64,000 nucleotides of DNA. It comes from Ustulina deusta. Taxonomy: Eukaryota; Ascomycota; Sordariomycetes; Xylariales; Xylariaceae. The notes under the pieces were generated by a model. That model was not told the origin of the DNA. It was given only the letters and a program-made list of their open reading frames with translations, and did no database searches. The DNA is taken from contig JAJNNX010000062.1 in the NCBI GenBank assembly GCA_023159155.1, positions 186,001-250,000 of the forward strand, read 5' to 3'. Positions 21,843 to 33,071 of this stretch are shown here, in pieces; the stretch's first letter is position 1, and every line of letters begins with the position of its first letter. A program made the translations under genes and the position numbers.

Positions 21843-23395
21843 TTACGCAGGGATGCATTGGTAATAGTAGTCGTTAAGGTACGTGCAGGTTCCTTGTGCG
21901 CATGTTGTTGCGCCAGTCCAGTTTATGCCGCCGCTACATAATTCGGTATTAGTAAATGCTACCTTTAAGAAAGCGATATAGGTAGAGAGTATTCGACGAT
22001 AGAGGGGCCAAATCGTGGGATTGCACTCTTGACAATCATCTTTGAAGCAACTTACCATTGGCCGTACAAAGATGCACCTGAACCTGTCTGTGTCGGCGAA
22101 GCGGCTGTCGTGGTGGTGCTTGTAGTCGAGACTTTCGATGTCGCCGATGTGGTTGAAGATGCCGCCTTTGTCGAAGTGGTGGCAGCTTTGGTTGTTGAAG
22201 TTCCTGGATTCGAGCCTGAGCCTGAGCTATAGAGGGCTGGGCCAGGAATTGTGTAGCTGCTGAAAATCGTGTATGGGTTGAATAGGATACCACTGTGAGA
22301 TCAATTAGTGAATCTTAACTTGGTCTGAAGGCAGAACCTCGGGTAGGTGATGATCATGCAAACTCCAAGTACAAGGACATGGCTTGGAGAGGAAATTGTT
22401 GTTCCTTTGAGTAGCATAAAGAGGGAAGAAGGTGACTTCGGCTGATACTTACGCATCGTCAGCTTTATAAAGATCGGTTCCCAGTGTTCCCGTGGGTCTA
22501 TCAGTGCCTGATCCCGTAATAGCGATGTTAAAGCACTGCGGGTAGTTTTGTGCGCCGTCTAGAATTAATTAGTAATGAGGAGACTAATAGTCTGCATAAT
22601 AAAACAGTCTAAGACTCCGAGGCATTGCGCAAACTCCCAGGTTAGAAATTCCAGCATCCGACCCCAGCCTATAAGCAAGGATAAGTCTCGAGACCACTTA
22701 CTCAAAGAACCTCCTCCATGTAAAGCGATGACTAGGAAAAAGCTTAAAGTTAGTATGCGTTGACATGGGTTGGATATGAAGAGGATATGGAGGTGAACGA
22801 AGGCCGTGTTTAAACGTCCAATCGGCCGTAAATAGAGGAGCAGGGACTTAAAGAGATAGATTTGCGTACTCTCATGGCGAAAGATATAATTTCCGGCGGC
22901 GAGCGTCGACGGCACTGTGGTCGTCCACGTGCTATTATTCTCGATCAATTGTGCGGAAGCCCAGCCCGTGCTTGTGTCCCAACCCGCCTCATCGATCTTG
23001 ACCCATTCTAACGTCGTCTTGTCAGCAGCAGCGCAGTCACCGCTGCATTCCGCTACGTATGTGAGGACCGGGCCAGTATCGTGCGGCCATGTTGTCCACT
23101 GGAATTCGACGGTGCCGCCGGCGGCCACGCTTGTCGTGGCGCTGCCAGGCTTAGCATTTTTGTGGCAGTTGATATCAGAGGTACCATAGTTATTGGGCTC
23201 CACAAAACCGTTGTCCAAGTCCTCCGCATACCAAGCGCTGATATCAGGCAGTGTGCCACCGTTTTGGACCAGATAATAATAGTCGAGCAGAAAGCCTTGG
23301 TTCCAAGTGCTGTCAGTCACAAAACCAGAAACAGTCCCGTGAGCCCGAGCCACAGTAGCGCACGTGGCGGCAAGTATGATAGACTTGAGTTTCAT
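21843..23395 (-). CDS. AA9 lytic polysaccharide monooxygenase with C-terminal CBM1
   Basis: Five exons on the minus strand: 22870-23395, 22702-22731, 22453-22558, 22056-22292, 21843-21933, giving 329 residues. Every intron (122-160 bp) has GT..AG ends and the phases agree. Residues 1-18 are a signal peptide ending ARA; cleavage exposes His19, the N-terminal His of the copper histidine brace. The second brace His is in [11 protein letters not shown]. The second-sphere set H-x8-Q-x-Y is complete in [18 protein letters not shown], but only once the 30-bp exon 2 is spliced to exon 3. After the catalytic domain (to about residue 240) comes a Ser/Thr-rich linker and a CBM1 cellulose-binding module ([17 protein letters not shown] ... 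YYQCIPA). The CBM1 cysteines and most of its body sit on their own last exon. The secreted enzyme would oxidatively cleave cellulose or related beta-glucans; C1 or C4 preference cannot be told. Confidence 0.95.
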
Positions 23396-24503
23396 TCTCG
23401 TTATCAGCCAGAGGGGAGCTTAGTGGCGGCTGTTCGTAGATGAAGATAAATACCAAGCCTCGTTCGATCGGCCAGGGGAATAATGGAAGCAGGTGACCTG
23501 AACAACCCGGATGTGTGAGGAAAATAACGACACATCCTGCGAACCACTGCCATATTTAACATATTCGCTAGATGACATGGGAATAGGTACCTCGCTTGCG
23601 AGTGGTGGAGTTGGATATCTGACGACAAAGCGCCCCCCTGACGGCAACCACGAGACTCGCAGTTATGAAGAATACTGGTGGAATTAGAAGCGCCGAGCAC
23701 ACAACAAGAAGGTATACGCCTCCCTTCGGCTCTCCTTTCCCATGTTGGACATCACCCTTGGTGTTGTAAGCCAGATGTCAGCTAGCTTGCGTGGACCTCG
23801 ACGTGCTAGCGCTTGGGATGAAACCGGAATTCCTTGCGTTTGGGTTGTCTTAGTGTACACTAAGCGAGCCGGCCATCGTTTCCCCCTTTTCTCTCCGCCA
23901 CCGTTGGTTGATGAAAGTGCCCCGGGGGAGGGGGGCCGAAGAACTCGCAATGCCTACGTTATTCATTCTTTGATGCCAGAGCGCATGGATTCCGAGCTTC
24001 GCATACTAGAAGTATTTTCCAACTCTCTGCCTCGAGGAGAAATCTCAGGGTCGAAGCATATGATGGCCTTGGGAGTTATAAAGCTGTCTGCTATCATCCG
24101 CCACTTGGCAGTCGACCAGGTATTGATCTCACCATCGAAGGAAATACCACCTCCGTTCCGTATCGAGGAACATGTGTAACGGAGGTAGGTTCAGATCTCC
24201 GGTCCCAAGCCGGCAAAGGCGGAGTGTGAGCTTACATAATCTCGAGCCTGAATAAGTCCATTTAATAATGATAAGTTATCGAGAGAGCCTACCCGGATAA
24301 CGCCAAGAAATGGGGACAACAACCGAAAAAGGCAATATTGTGCCGCAGTACCGGTACAGGCTACATGCAGAACACTCAGCTATTCTGCCAAGCACCCGCC
24401 CCGATCGATATGTCAGAGCACGGCCATAGGTTAGCGAAATACACCTACCTGCCGGTCCGTCCTTTCATTCCTGTGTACCTCTGTGCCTCCCACCGGGGCC
24501 GAG
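23396..24503. other. Divergent intergenic region between AA9 and SET genes
   Basis: Holds the upstream regions of both neighbours, which are transcribed away from each other. An ATG open frame of 145 codons at 23742-24179 (+) has no recognisable motif and I do not call it. No repeat structure was seen. Confidence 0.45.
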
Positions 24504-25844
24504 ATGGCTAGCCTAGCAGAGCGACACCAAGCACTCCTTCGGTGGGTCGAGGCCGCGGGCGGACGTCTTCATCCTGCCGTCGAGATTTATCACGATGAGG
24601 TCACCAAAGGTTCCTTTCGTGTCAAGGAAGCCGGCGTGCTTGGGTCAGACGAGGACATCGTCTCTCTTCCGTTTTCCTGTTCTCTCTCCTATCTCAACGC
24701 CATCGCCGGCCACCCGAGCATCGCTGCAACCTCCCCGCCCATTGTCTCGGCGCCACGAGATGAGGCCGGCTTTTCGGCCGAGTTTCTGGGTAATGTGCCA
24801 CCTCACGTTGTAGGCCGGTTCTTCCTCGTGCAGGAGTACCTCCGTCGAGAGGATTCAAGCTGGTGGCCGTACATTAGAACCCTTCCTCCGCCTGAGCACA
24901 TGATAGATATGCTGCCTGTCGTCTGGCCGACAGGCGATGTTGAATTCCTCCGTGGCACCAACGCATACGTAGCAGTGCAAGAGATACGGTCGGCTCTGAA
25001 AAAGGAATACAAACAGGCTGTGAGGTTTCTGCCTGAAAGATTCCAGTACGAGTATACCAGGCCTCTCTACTACTGGGCATACTGCATTTTCACCATGAGA
25101 AGCTTCCGTCCGTCGCTCATCATTCCAGACGCAGACTCGCTCTCTCTTCCTTGCAAGATCGACGACTTCTCTATTCTATTGCCTCTCTTTGATATTGGCA
25201 ACCACTCGCCGCTCGCCAAGATTGCCTGGGTAACCGACAAGGACTCGCGCACCTGCGCGTTCCGTTCTTGCCAGCCCTATTCGGCGAGACAGCAGGTTTA
25301 TAACAACTACGGCATGAAGACCAATGCTGAGCTACTTCTCGGTTATGGCTTTATCCTCCCAGAGGCTGGGGATTTTCATAATGACTACGTTCATATCAAG
25401 ACGAAAGCAAACCCCGCAGCTGGTGATCTCGATGCGTCACACATCGTGGCTTTACGGCCATTCTCACATCCAAGCTCGGTGGTAGGGCGTTCGAGACTGC
25501 TGGACCCGGGCCATCTCTCTTGCCTGCCCAATTTCTCGCATTTTCAAGACTCGCTCATTGCTGCTCTTTATGAGTCCATTGCGAGGCGCAACGATGAGAC
25601 TTCTGATGTCAGTTTAACCGAGATCATGCAAGGCAGAATCCCTCGAGGCCTCCTAGAAGAAATCATTAACGCTCTGGGAACAAAACTTACGATAGATCTA
25701 GAAGAGATCGAGCGTCACGACCCGCCTTTCGAGGCAACAAACCAAAACCAGGAGTTGTCTTTACTGTATAGAAGCCAGTGCAAGAAGGTCCTGGATCATG
25801 CACTCGCTAGCCTCTCAAATGAACTGCTGGGTCCTGAGACCTGA
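24504..25844 (+). CDS. SET-domain protein lysine methyltransferase (RKM/SETD6-like)
   Basis: Single-exon gene of 446 residues from the ATG at 24504; the open frame starts 21 bp earlier only at a GTG. The N-terminal part (residues ~10-270) is the SET domain split by an insert, as in the RuBisCO-methyltransferase/RKM class. The S-adenosylmethionine-binding motif reads DIGNHSPLAKIAW and the catalytic-Tyr block YNNYGMKTNAELLLGYGF. The C-terminal ~150 residues match the position of the substrate-binding Rubis-subs domain. Fungal members methylate lysines on ribosomal proteins or elongation factors rather than histones (family knowledge); the target here is unknown. Its 3' end converges on the small gene at 26131-26650, 286 bp away. 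Confidence 0.87.
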   Translation: MASLAERHQALLRWVEAAGGRLHPAVEIYHDEVTKGSFRVKEAGVLGSDEDIVSLPFSCSLSYLNAIAGHPSIAATSPPIVSAPRDEAGFSAEFLGNVPPHVVGRFFLVQEYLRREDSSWWPYIRTLPPPEHMIDMLPVVWPTGDVEFLRGTNAYVAVQEIRSALKKEYKQAVRFLPERFQYEYTRPLYYWAYCIFTMRSFRPSLIIPDADSLSLPCKIDDFSILLPLFDIGNHSPLAKIAWVTDKDSRTCAFRSCQPYSARQQVYNNYGMKTNAELLLGYGFILPEAGDFHNDYVHIKTKANPAAGDLDASHIVALRPFSHPSSVVGRSRLLDPGHLSCLPNFSHFQDSLIAALYESIARRNDETSDVSLTEIMQGRIPRGLLEEIINALGTKLTIDLEEIERHDPPFEATNQNQELSLLYRSQCKKVLDHALASLSNELLGPET

Positions 25845-26130
25845 TCAATCCAGTCTTTGCCCGTCACGAGTCCGATATACTTCGCTAGGTCGTACTACGG
25901 ACACCATCTCAAGCAATGCTACCAAATTGTACGATTGAAGTAGAACGGGCTCTAGCCCGAATAGACGAAGGAAAATAACAGCTTAACTACGAAAATCCGA
26001 ACTCCAATCTAGGGGGTATCACAATCATGCTGGTCGCCATTCCACCTGTCCCGAAACTCGCGTGGTACCCCGCGGTATTACTAGAACGCCTCGTAACCTC
26101 CGCCCGCCTCCAGTTTTCGGGGAAATGCAA

Positions 26131-26650
26131 TTAATATCCAGGACCGAACACCGCTAGGTCCTTTAGATAGGCCAAATCACCACCGGGTCGCGCAGGGTGC
26201 TGTCGGTTCGGCCGCAGCCAGTTGATGACCGATTCCGGTAACGTGGCCATATGCTCATTTAGCAGATCTAAGCATGCTTTTGAGGCTGGGACCGCTATAG
26301 TCAGTTGCCACCATCTATCTCATGCCGCGAGAGACAGGTCCGGAGCAGAACTTACGCCGCAATATGCTGACGTCCCCAGAGCTGAGTGCAGCACTCATCC
26401 TGGCGGAATTATAGCAGCCGAACCTTTGCTGGAGAGCCAGCATCCGTATCCAGAGCCTCTCGGGGTCACCGTTTGTCCCCTCCTCCAACGCCTTGACCGA
26501 AGCTCTCCGCCTGCTGATGTCGAGCGACGAACGCAGGGAACTCGGCGATGCGGACCTGGTGATGCGTAGATCGTCTATCGAACGTGTCGTCTCGGTTGAC
26601 GTTGCAGGTCCGATGGGACACGGCGTGATAGCATCGATATCGTCCACCAT
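26131..26650 (-). CDS. Conserved hypothetical protein, two exons
   Basis: Exons 26356-26650 and 26131-26294 joined by a 61-bp intron (GTAAGT...TAG, phase 1) give 152 residues. The ATG has a strong context (CAAGATGG). Residues ~1-60 are polar and Ser/Arg-rich. Then comes a helical block, ERLWIRMLALQQRFGCYNSA followed by RMSAAL, and across the splice VPASKACLDLLNEHMATLP. I recall this Leu-Gln-Gln-x-Phe-x-Cys-Tyr-Asn-Ser-Ala-Arg-Met pattern followed by a Cys-Leu-Asp-Leu-Leu-Asn block from short fungal proteins of unknown function, and the intron joins the two blocks in frame, which supports the model. No function is assigned. The gene converges on the SET-domain gene. Confidence 0.65.
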
Positions 26651-29600
26651 CTTGAATCGCAGCTAGATAGGGGATTTCTGATCCGAAATCCTCCCGAAGT
26701 CTGAGTCCAGTGACCAGACGAAATGACGATAATTATAAACGGGCCTCACTCTTCCTATTTGGGGGGGTGCAGCCGGTTACTTTGGCGGGATCTATGTTCG
26801 ACTCGCTGGTAAACAGAAGAGCCATGCAAGCCCAACGCACCCCTAGTCTCATTAAAAGGTTAAAGCAGGAGTATAAGTAGCGAATAAAACAAGGTTTTTA
26901 GTCTCAAACTTTGTCAAACGACAAGGCTTCGCAATGACGAATTTCTATCCCCCCCCGGACGGCTTTCCAACGGGGAACTACCTGGGAGATGGGGTTTCTG
27001 GGCCGGGGAAGGGCGCTCTTTTTCTATCCAACGAATGAGCCACCCGAGGCGTAGATCTATGCCCCAGTGGAAAAAAGCTTAAATGCGCCATCCAACAAAA
27101 GCAAGGTGAGGAAAGGAAAAGAAAGAAAAGAGAGAAATGATTAGTGGAGGGGGAATATATCGCCCCCCAGGAATGTCAGCGTGAGGGTTGCATTAGCGTT
27201 GCGACAGGGTGCATATGATACTCATTTTCATGGTGAGACCATTCACTTCTCTATGCCAAGTCAATCAGTTAGTCACCTAATGCGATGGAGGGTGGGGGAA
27301 TGGACGGTGTGCATGTTTCTGTTTGATCCGGCAATGAGTCAGGTCGGAATAGCATCAGATATAGTATAGTAGCGTGATAGGGAGATGACACTGCATGACA
27401 CCTTTTCCTACCCACTCTTCACTATACGCTACCTATAGTTACACTGCTGGTCTATGTGAGAGGTAGATGCTCTGTGCAATAATAGTACTAGCTCTACCTA
27501 GTGAGAGGGCGACTTATACGGTAGGTATGTATCTATTATTTATCATTAGCATTATTGTTTTAACCCCGTCTTCTGAGCTGTTTCTTGCGGGGTTGAAACA
27601 GAGGAAATCAAAGTAGGGCGGAAGGCAAGCATTACAGGGTATCTAGTAGGTATCTTAACAAGGCGTGAGGACGTGGCACCGTTCTTCACACGACTTGATA
27701 GGCAGGGTAGGGAATAAGCGAATATATCTGCTACCTTAGGTATATCAGATCTATACTATCTACTACCTATTAGCAGGCAAGTACATTTATATAATCAGGT
27801 ATTAAGTCTCTACACTAGTATACATTCAGTAGGAGGTATCTGTATGTCTGCCTGCCTATATGTAATACTAAGAGAGTGGCGACAGGTTTCATGCGGCCCT
27901 GCGTGCGATCTCGTCGCCTACAGTAACGTACACAGACCCCGACCTATGTCGGTCTATATCTACACCAATCTTGGCGCGCTTGGTAGTGTTCGTTCGGTTT
28001 GCCTCTGGGAGAGTCTCGTGGTGGATTCATCAAGTACCTAAGCTAGGGGCTCCTCCTACCTATTCCAAGTCATTGTCCGTCGGCAATTCTGGCAGGCTGG
28101 CTGCATGGTTGCAGATCCTTCTCTTCAACTACCGATGCCACACCATGCTTGGGTAGATTTTGTAGCGTGGGACGTATTTAGTATAGGCACACCACCAACT
28201 ACCTATACTAAGCGCCTACGCATACATTCTTCCTATCGACACTAGGTAACTACTTAGTAGTCAGGTAGCGTGGTGCATCTGTATCGAGCCGAGGCCAAGC
28301 GAACCTGTCACAAATCGCCAATCGGCTTGGTTTTCCACTAGGTACCGCGACCATCTATCCATGTCCTTATGATAGTGATCATCCCATCCCATCCCATCCC
28401 CCCCCCCTTCCTCCTCCTACCCGTCACCGGGTGCTGGCCGGGGCTCGGAATCCATTGCGGTGTATAGCGTCGACACAATAGCCCTGAGTACACTACTTGG
28501 GTAGGTCTCGAGCCATCCATCCATCGCCAGCATCCACATTCTTTCTTTCGCGGGTGACGCGATTACAGAACCCGGCAACTGTGGTCCGGTGGTCCGGTGG
28601 TCTGACCGGGACTTTCCTCAATAAGCTGATGATTCCGATTGCCGTTAATGCCTCATCAGGTCAGGCTGCCCGCTCGCCGGCGATGGCCGGTTGGGCTTGT
28701 CGCGATGTTCTTGTGAGCTTTTGAGGCGACGGCGGGAATGGTGACGATGGGGGCCAACACACACTAATCTAGCCTAGGCTAGGTGTAGGGAGTTAAAGCT
28801 GCCTTTGGGCGCGCTCTGCCAAGAGTTAACCCACCCACGATGTATATATACATCGTGTTGATCTTGGCGCTGCGAATAATGGTGGGGGCCGTATCATTTG
28901 ACTCCTTAGAAACCTACACACCTATGTACCTATACCACCCAATGACCGATCATAGGGCCAAATTATATGGCCCTATCTGCCTACATATAGGTAATATAGA
29001 TAGAACCTCGACTAGGTATAGATAGGTACAGCCATAATCCCCTCGGTGAGTTCTCTCTCAAGAGCCACGAGGCATCCAGGCGTGCAGATACACTCCCCCA
29101 TTGTCGCAATATCGATGTCAGGAGTGCCTGCGTGTCAAGATAACGGAATGCCACAAGGAACAAGCAGCTGATCAGGTCATTCATTGATACACTCCTCATT
29201 ACTACCGACTCGTTTGGGTATAAGTGGTTGGGTGACATGAACACGCACACTGCGCTAGAACTTCTTCCCAACTACACCAACCTCGGCCTACCTCTCAAGA
29301 TATCACCGTGGCGAGTGGGTGGCCTGTCGAAAAACGCCGACAGGTTGCATCTTTGAATAATTGTCATCACCGTCGTCACAAATCAAGCCAACGGCCAAAG
29401 AGCCATTACCGGTTGCTGTCTAGTATACATAAGGGAATATGGACGGTAGGCAAACGACGCCGTCCACCAAGTTACCCCCACCACCAAGGCTCTGTGATTC
29501 TCTTTTACTCACCTCGTCCCGACCGGAAATATCCCCGGCTGGTTGTCCACCTGAGGTACTTGCTTGTGTTCGAACCGACTGGTGCGTTCCGAAACATACA

Positions 29601-30202
29601 GCTTTCCCCGCCATTCGCCGTGTAGCTTCCATCACTTCACCTGCCGTCTGTACGTCCTGCGAACAGAATCCACAGTGCTGCATACATGCATGTTAGAAGT
29701 CGATAGAGCGTAGACTATGGTGCCCTCGTATGTTGTGTGCCTGCACGCTTCGTTTCCTGTTCACCGGACCGGACATGCAGCATACTCGCTTTCCCTCTTT
29801 ACTCTTCTTTCGTTGTTATTTGTTTATTGTTTGTTTTTGTAGTGACTCTCCCCCGATGCATTCGTTTTCCACTTGGCCGTCGTTTTAGTTCCCGTCATTG
29901 GCTTTGCTTGGGGATGGCATGGCTTCGATACCTCTCGTCCTCTTGTCTACGAACGCTTCCGTTGCTAGTATCCCGAGACCCGGACTTCCGCTTAGGTTCT
30001 TCGTACATGCAAGTCTGCTGCCGCACATCTACGCAGCTTACGAGCTTATCTACACAAAGGGAGGCTGACTGCGACGTGCGATTCGTGTGTACATTTGCCA
30101 TGAACACTTCCTGACATGGCAACGATAGAACGCGAGCTCTCGTTATCTTCCCCTACTATGCATACATACATGCGTACACAATTACCCCGGTATGGACTTG
30201 CC
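26651..30202. other. Gene-poor stretch of 3.5 kb
   Basis: No supported gene. It is rich in TAGGTA/TACCTA motifs, especially 27.4-28.3 kb and 28.75-29.05 kb, and has a CATCC repeat running into a C-tract at about 28381-28407. Frames at 29420-29696 overlap on both strands without recognisable motifs. The last part is the 3' flank of the SOD gene. Confidence 0.45.
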
Positions 30203-31039
30203 CTATGCCTTCTCAAGACGGCCGGCGACGGTCTTCCAGTTGATGACATTCCAGATGGCGCTGAAGTATTCGGCCTTCCTGTTCTGGTATTGCAGGTAGT
30301 ACGCATGTTCCCAGGCGTCGATGCCCAAGAGAGGCACGTAGTTACCGGTTACAGGGTCTTGGTTGGCTCGAGTGACGACCTGGAGGGTGCCAGCTGCCTT
30401 GTCCTTGATGAGCCAGGCCCAACCGCTGCCTTGGATGCCGGCCAGCGCAGTGTTGATCTGGCCCTGGAGGTTTTTGAAAGACCCGAAATCGCGATCGATG
30501 GCGGACTGGTAGGTGACGAGGTCAAGTCAGTAGGGTGGCCGTGACCATGACTTCTCTACCACGTACCTTGAGAGCACCCGAGGGCTCGCCTCCGCCGTCC
30601 TTGTTCGCCGGGGCCAGGTTCTCCCAGAAAAGGCTGTGGTTGATGTGGCCGCCGCCGTGGAAGTTGAGCAGAGGCGCAAGGGTGGCGGCCTTGGACTGAT
30701 TTCCGTGTGCATTGGCTTCTCCGATCTGCTCCAGGGCGCTGTTGAGGCCGTTGACGTAGGTCTGGTGGTGGTTCTTGTGGTGGAGCTCCATGATCTTGCC
30801 CGAGATGTAGGGCTCGAGGGCGCCGTAGTCATCTGGGAGCGGGCATGACGTGTCAGTCCTGTCGGGTGAATGGACGGCAACTCACGCTGCTATGGACCTC
30901 GCTTACAGGGCAGATCGGGGAGCGTGGCCTTGCCGCGGACGAAGGAAGTGCTGGCTAGAGCTGCGACGGCCGGCTTGACGGAGCTTGCCCGCAGAGCTGC
31001 CCGCGCCGACGGGGCTGCACGGAAGAGGGTGGTGGTCAT
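30203..31039 (-). CDS. sod2: Mitochondrial manganese superoxide dismutase
   Basis: Three exons, 30907-31039, 30567-30832, 30203-30505, coding for 233 residues; introns of 74 and 61 bp in phases 1 and 0. The first ~37 residues are rich in Ala, Arg and Ser with no acid, a classic mitochondrial presequence, and the mature enzyme begins near [16 protein letters not shown]. Metal ligands are visible: the first His in [10 protein letters not shown], the second in [11 protein letters not shown], and Asp and His in [14 protein letters not shown]. Residues [11 protein letters not shown] and the QGSGWAWL block are those of the Mn/Fe-SOD family, and the overall length and presequence point to the matrix Mn enzyme, which converts superoxide to hydrogen peroxide and oxygen. 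It is transcribed divergently from psf3. Confidence 0.97.
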
Positions 31040-31647
31040 ATTGAGTGTGCCGTTTGAAGATTGAATTTGGCGAATACAAGCAATTCAGCAGTCAATATAC
31101 GTCTGCTATTGCGACGGCATTCGAAGGGGGAATTGGTCGTGGGATGTGAAGAGTACTTGGGCAGAATGACCAATTATAGATGCAGGCGGATGGTGCGGGT
31201 GGATGTCCTGAGAATGATGTCAATTAAATGTCGCCCTCCGCAGCTTACAAAGAGATTGTCACCTCGGTGTAAGTTCCAAGGTTGCACAAAAGCTCTAGGT
31301 ATCCCTACCCGCTGGGTCTGTCGGGACTATCGGCATCGGCTGAGTATCGGATGCTCCGATGTTCCGATGTTCCAACTCCTGGTATGTGCATTTTCGACCG
31401 CGATATTTGCAATAATGCAATAATAGGGAAAAGTGCCCCGCGCGCAAATCGACTACCCCGCAATAAATGGTCGCGAGATTAGGACATAGGGACTGGGCAT
31501 TGTATTTGGGTGCTTCACGTCGCGTGTAGCATTGCTCCCTGTACCTAATCCGTCAAAACTCGGGCATGGGATGAGTGTGGCTTTCCAGGCATAAGTAAAT
31601 ATGAGCCCTCTCCTCCAGTCAAATCGTAGATAGATGTTGCGGGCAAT
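31040..31647. promoter_or_regulatory. Shared divergent upstream region of sod2 and psf3
   Basis: A 608-bp spacer separates the two start codons, which point away from each other, so both promoters must lie here. No canonical TATA box or recognisable stress element could be assigned by eye. Confidence 0.5.
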
Positions 31648-32381
31648 ATGTCCTACTACGATATAGATGCCATATTGACCGACTCCGAGGTACGAACAAT
31701 CATCTTCCTTTGTTTACCCCTTTCCTCTTCGCCCCTCGCCTGTCGTATCCGAAGCCTCACCGCCATCTTCCTTCTCGCGTCTCGCGTCTTCGCATGGCGC
31801 AACATAGTATCTCTCGAGTTTCTTTACTAACAGAAGACCGCCGCCTACTGTAGAAAGTGCCATGCAAGTTCGAGCTCGACGTCCCCGAATTAGGATACCT
31901 CGACAACAACCCGGCTCAGCCGCTCAAGAGCGGCACGACCATCGGCCTCCCGCTATGGCTTGCCGAGCTACTCGCTCTAGCCAATAGGGGGGCCCCTAGC
32001 AGCGCTGAAGAAGATGCCAGGTCCTTCGTCTCCCTGAACCTACCGCCGTCTCTGTCGAACGAGGTCATGTCCGCCCTCAAGGCTGATCCCCGCGCCGTGC
32101 CACTACGAGACCAGTCCCACAACTTCTACGGCCTAGGAACGCGCATGCTCGACTTGTTCGAGGAGAAGGAGATCTGCGCCATCCTACGACGCACCTTCGT
32201 TACCAGAGCGGCGGACATTGCTCTCCACGCGGGCAAGGCCGGGGCCACAGATGATATGGGCGTCGGCGCGGGAGAGGACTTCCTGCGTGGGCTTGAGGAG
32301 TGGGAACGGAAGTTATTCAAAAAAGCCCACGACGGTGCCAAGGGAACGAAAGAGTGGATGGAAGGCGTCAAGAAGCATTGA
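31648..32381 (+). CDS. psf3: GINS complex subunit Psf3
   Basis: Two exons, 31648-31689 and 31854-32381, giving 189 residues. The 164-bp intron starts GTACGA and ends CTGTAG; an earlier AG would give a frame without Psf3 features, while this one joins MSYYDIDAILTDSE directly to KVPCKFELDVPELGYLD, the hallmark N-terminus of Psf3. The PLWLAELLA helix and the C-terminal helical part ending in the FLRGLEEWERKLF segment fit the family, and the length is normal. GINS (Sld5-Psf1-Psf2-Psf3) joins Cdc45 and MCM2-7 to form the CMG replicative helicase in the nucleus. It is a single-copy essential gene in other fungi. Confidence 0.95.
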
Positions 32382-33071
32382 GCCTAGATCAAGAGTGTTG
32401 TTGCTATGCGCTCTCTGAATAAGCACACGAGTAGACTCCTAAAGTCATGTTTTATATCACAAGGGGTAGAGAGAGAGAGAGAGAGAGAGGGAGGGAGAGA
32501 GAGGGAGAGAGAATCCGAAAGTTTAATCTGTGCATGAAGATCTATTTCGGGGGACAAAAGCCATGAACAAAAGCAGGTACATTCATTCGATTTCAGGGTC
32601 GTATGGTCTTGGCTTGGCATATTGGTCTAGTAAGTAAGTTGTCTCGACGAGATGATGCAGCCACTGTGCGTAATACGGTAAAACACTGTATTCGACTCGG
32701 CCTGTCGCCCGGTACCCAGTACCCACTTCCTAGGAGGTAGGTACCTAGTATACGTTAGTACCTACCTAATCTACAAGATATCACCACGCGCCACTGGGTA
32801 CTCATTTAGGTACATACCTACGTACTAGGTCCCTTAGGGACCAATGCTTCAAGACCTTTTTTATCCTCCCGTCTAACCCTCCACTTCACCCAGCGCTGCG
32901 CAATGCAGCGACAACTCGCATTGTCTTGCGGCTAAGGCTCTAGAGACTCGCTCTGAAGCATGTCCCTATTATTGGGGTCACTCTGATACCAGATCATCGC
33001 ACACACCTACCTCAGCGCCGAGTCGCCATCACATACAACAACGACGACAACAGCACAGCGACACCCACAAG
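32382..33071. other. Intergenic region with GA microsatellite
   Basis: 690 bp between psf3 and the G-patch gene. It contains the GA repeat listed separately, then a dense cluster of TAGGTA/TACCTA motifs at about 32730-32835, then an AC-rich leader just before the next ATG. Confidence 0.5.
32468..32512 (+). repeat. (GA)n microsatellite
   Basis: About 45 bp of GA repeats with a few GGGA interruptions, about 90 bp after the psf3 stop codon, probably in its 3' untranslated region. Confidence 0.85.

Noticed and set aside
23742..24179. 145-codon ATG frame on +
   Set aside because: No recognisable domain, mixed composition, and it lies in the divergent promoter space of two real genes.
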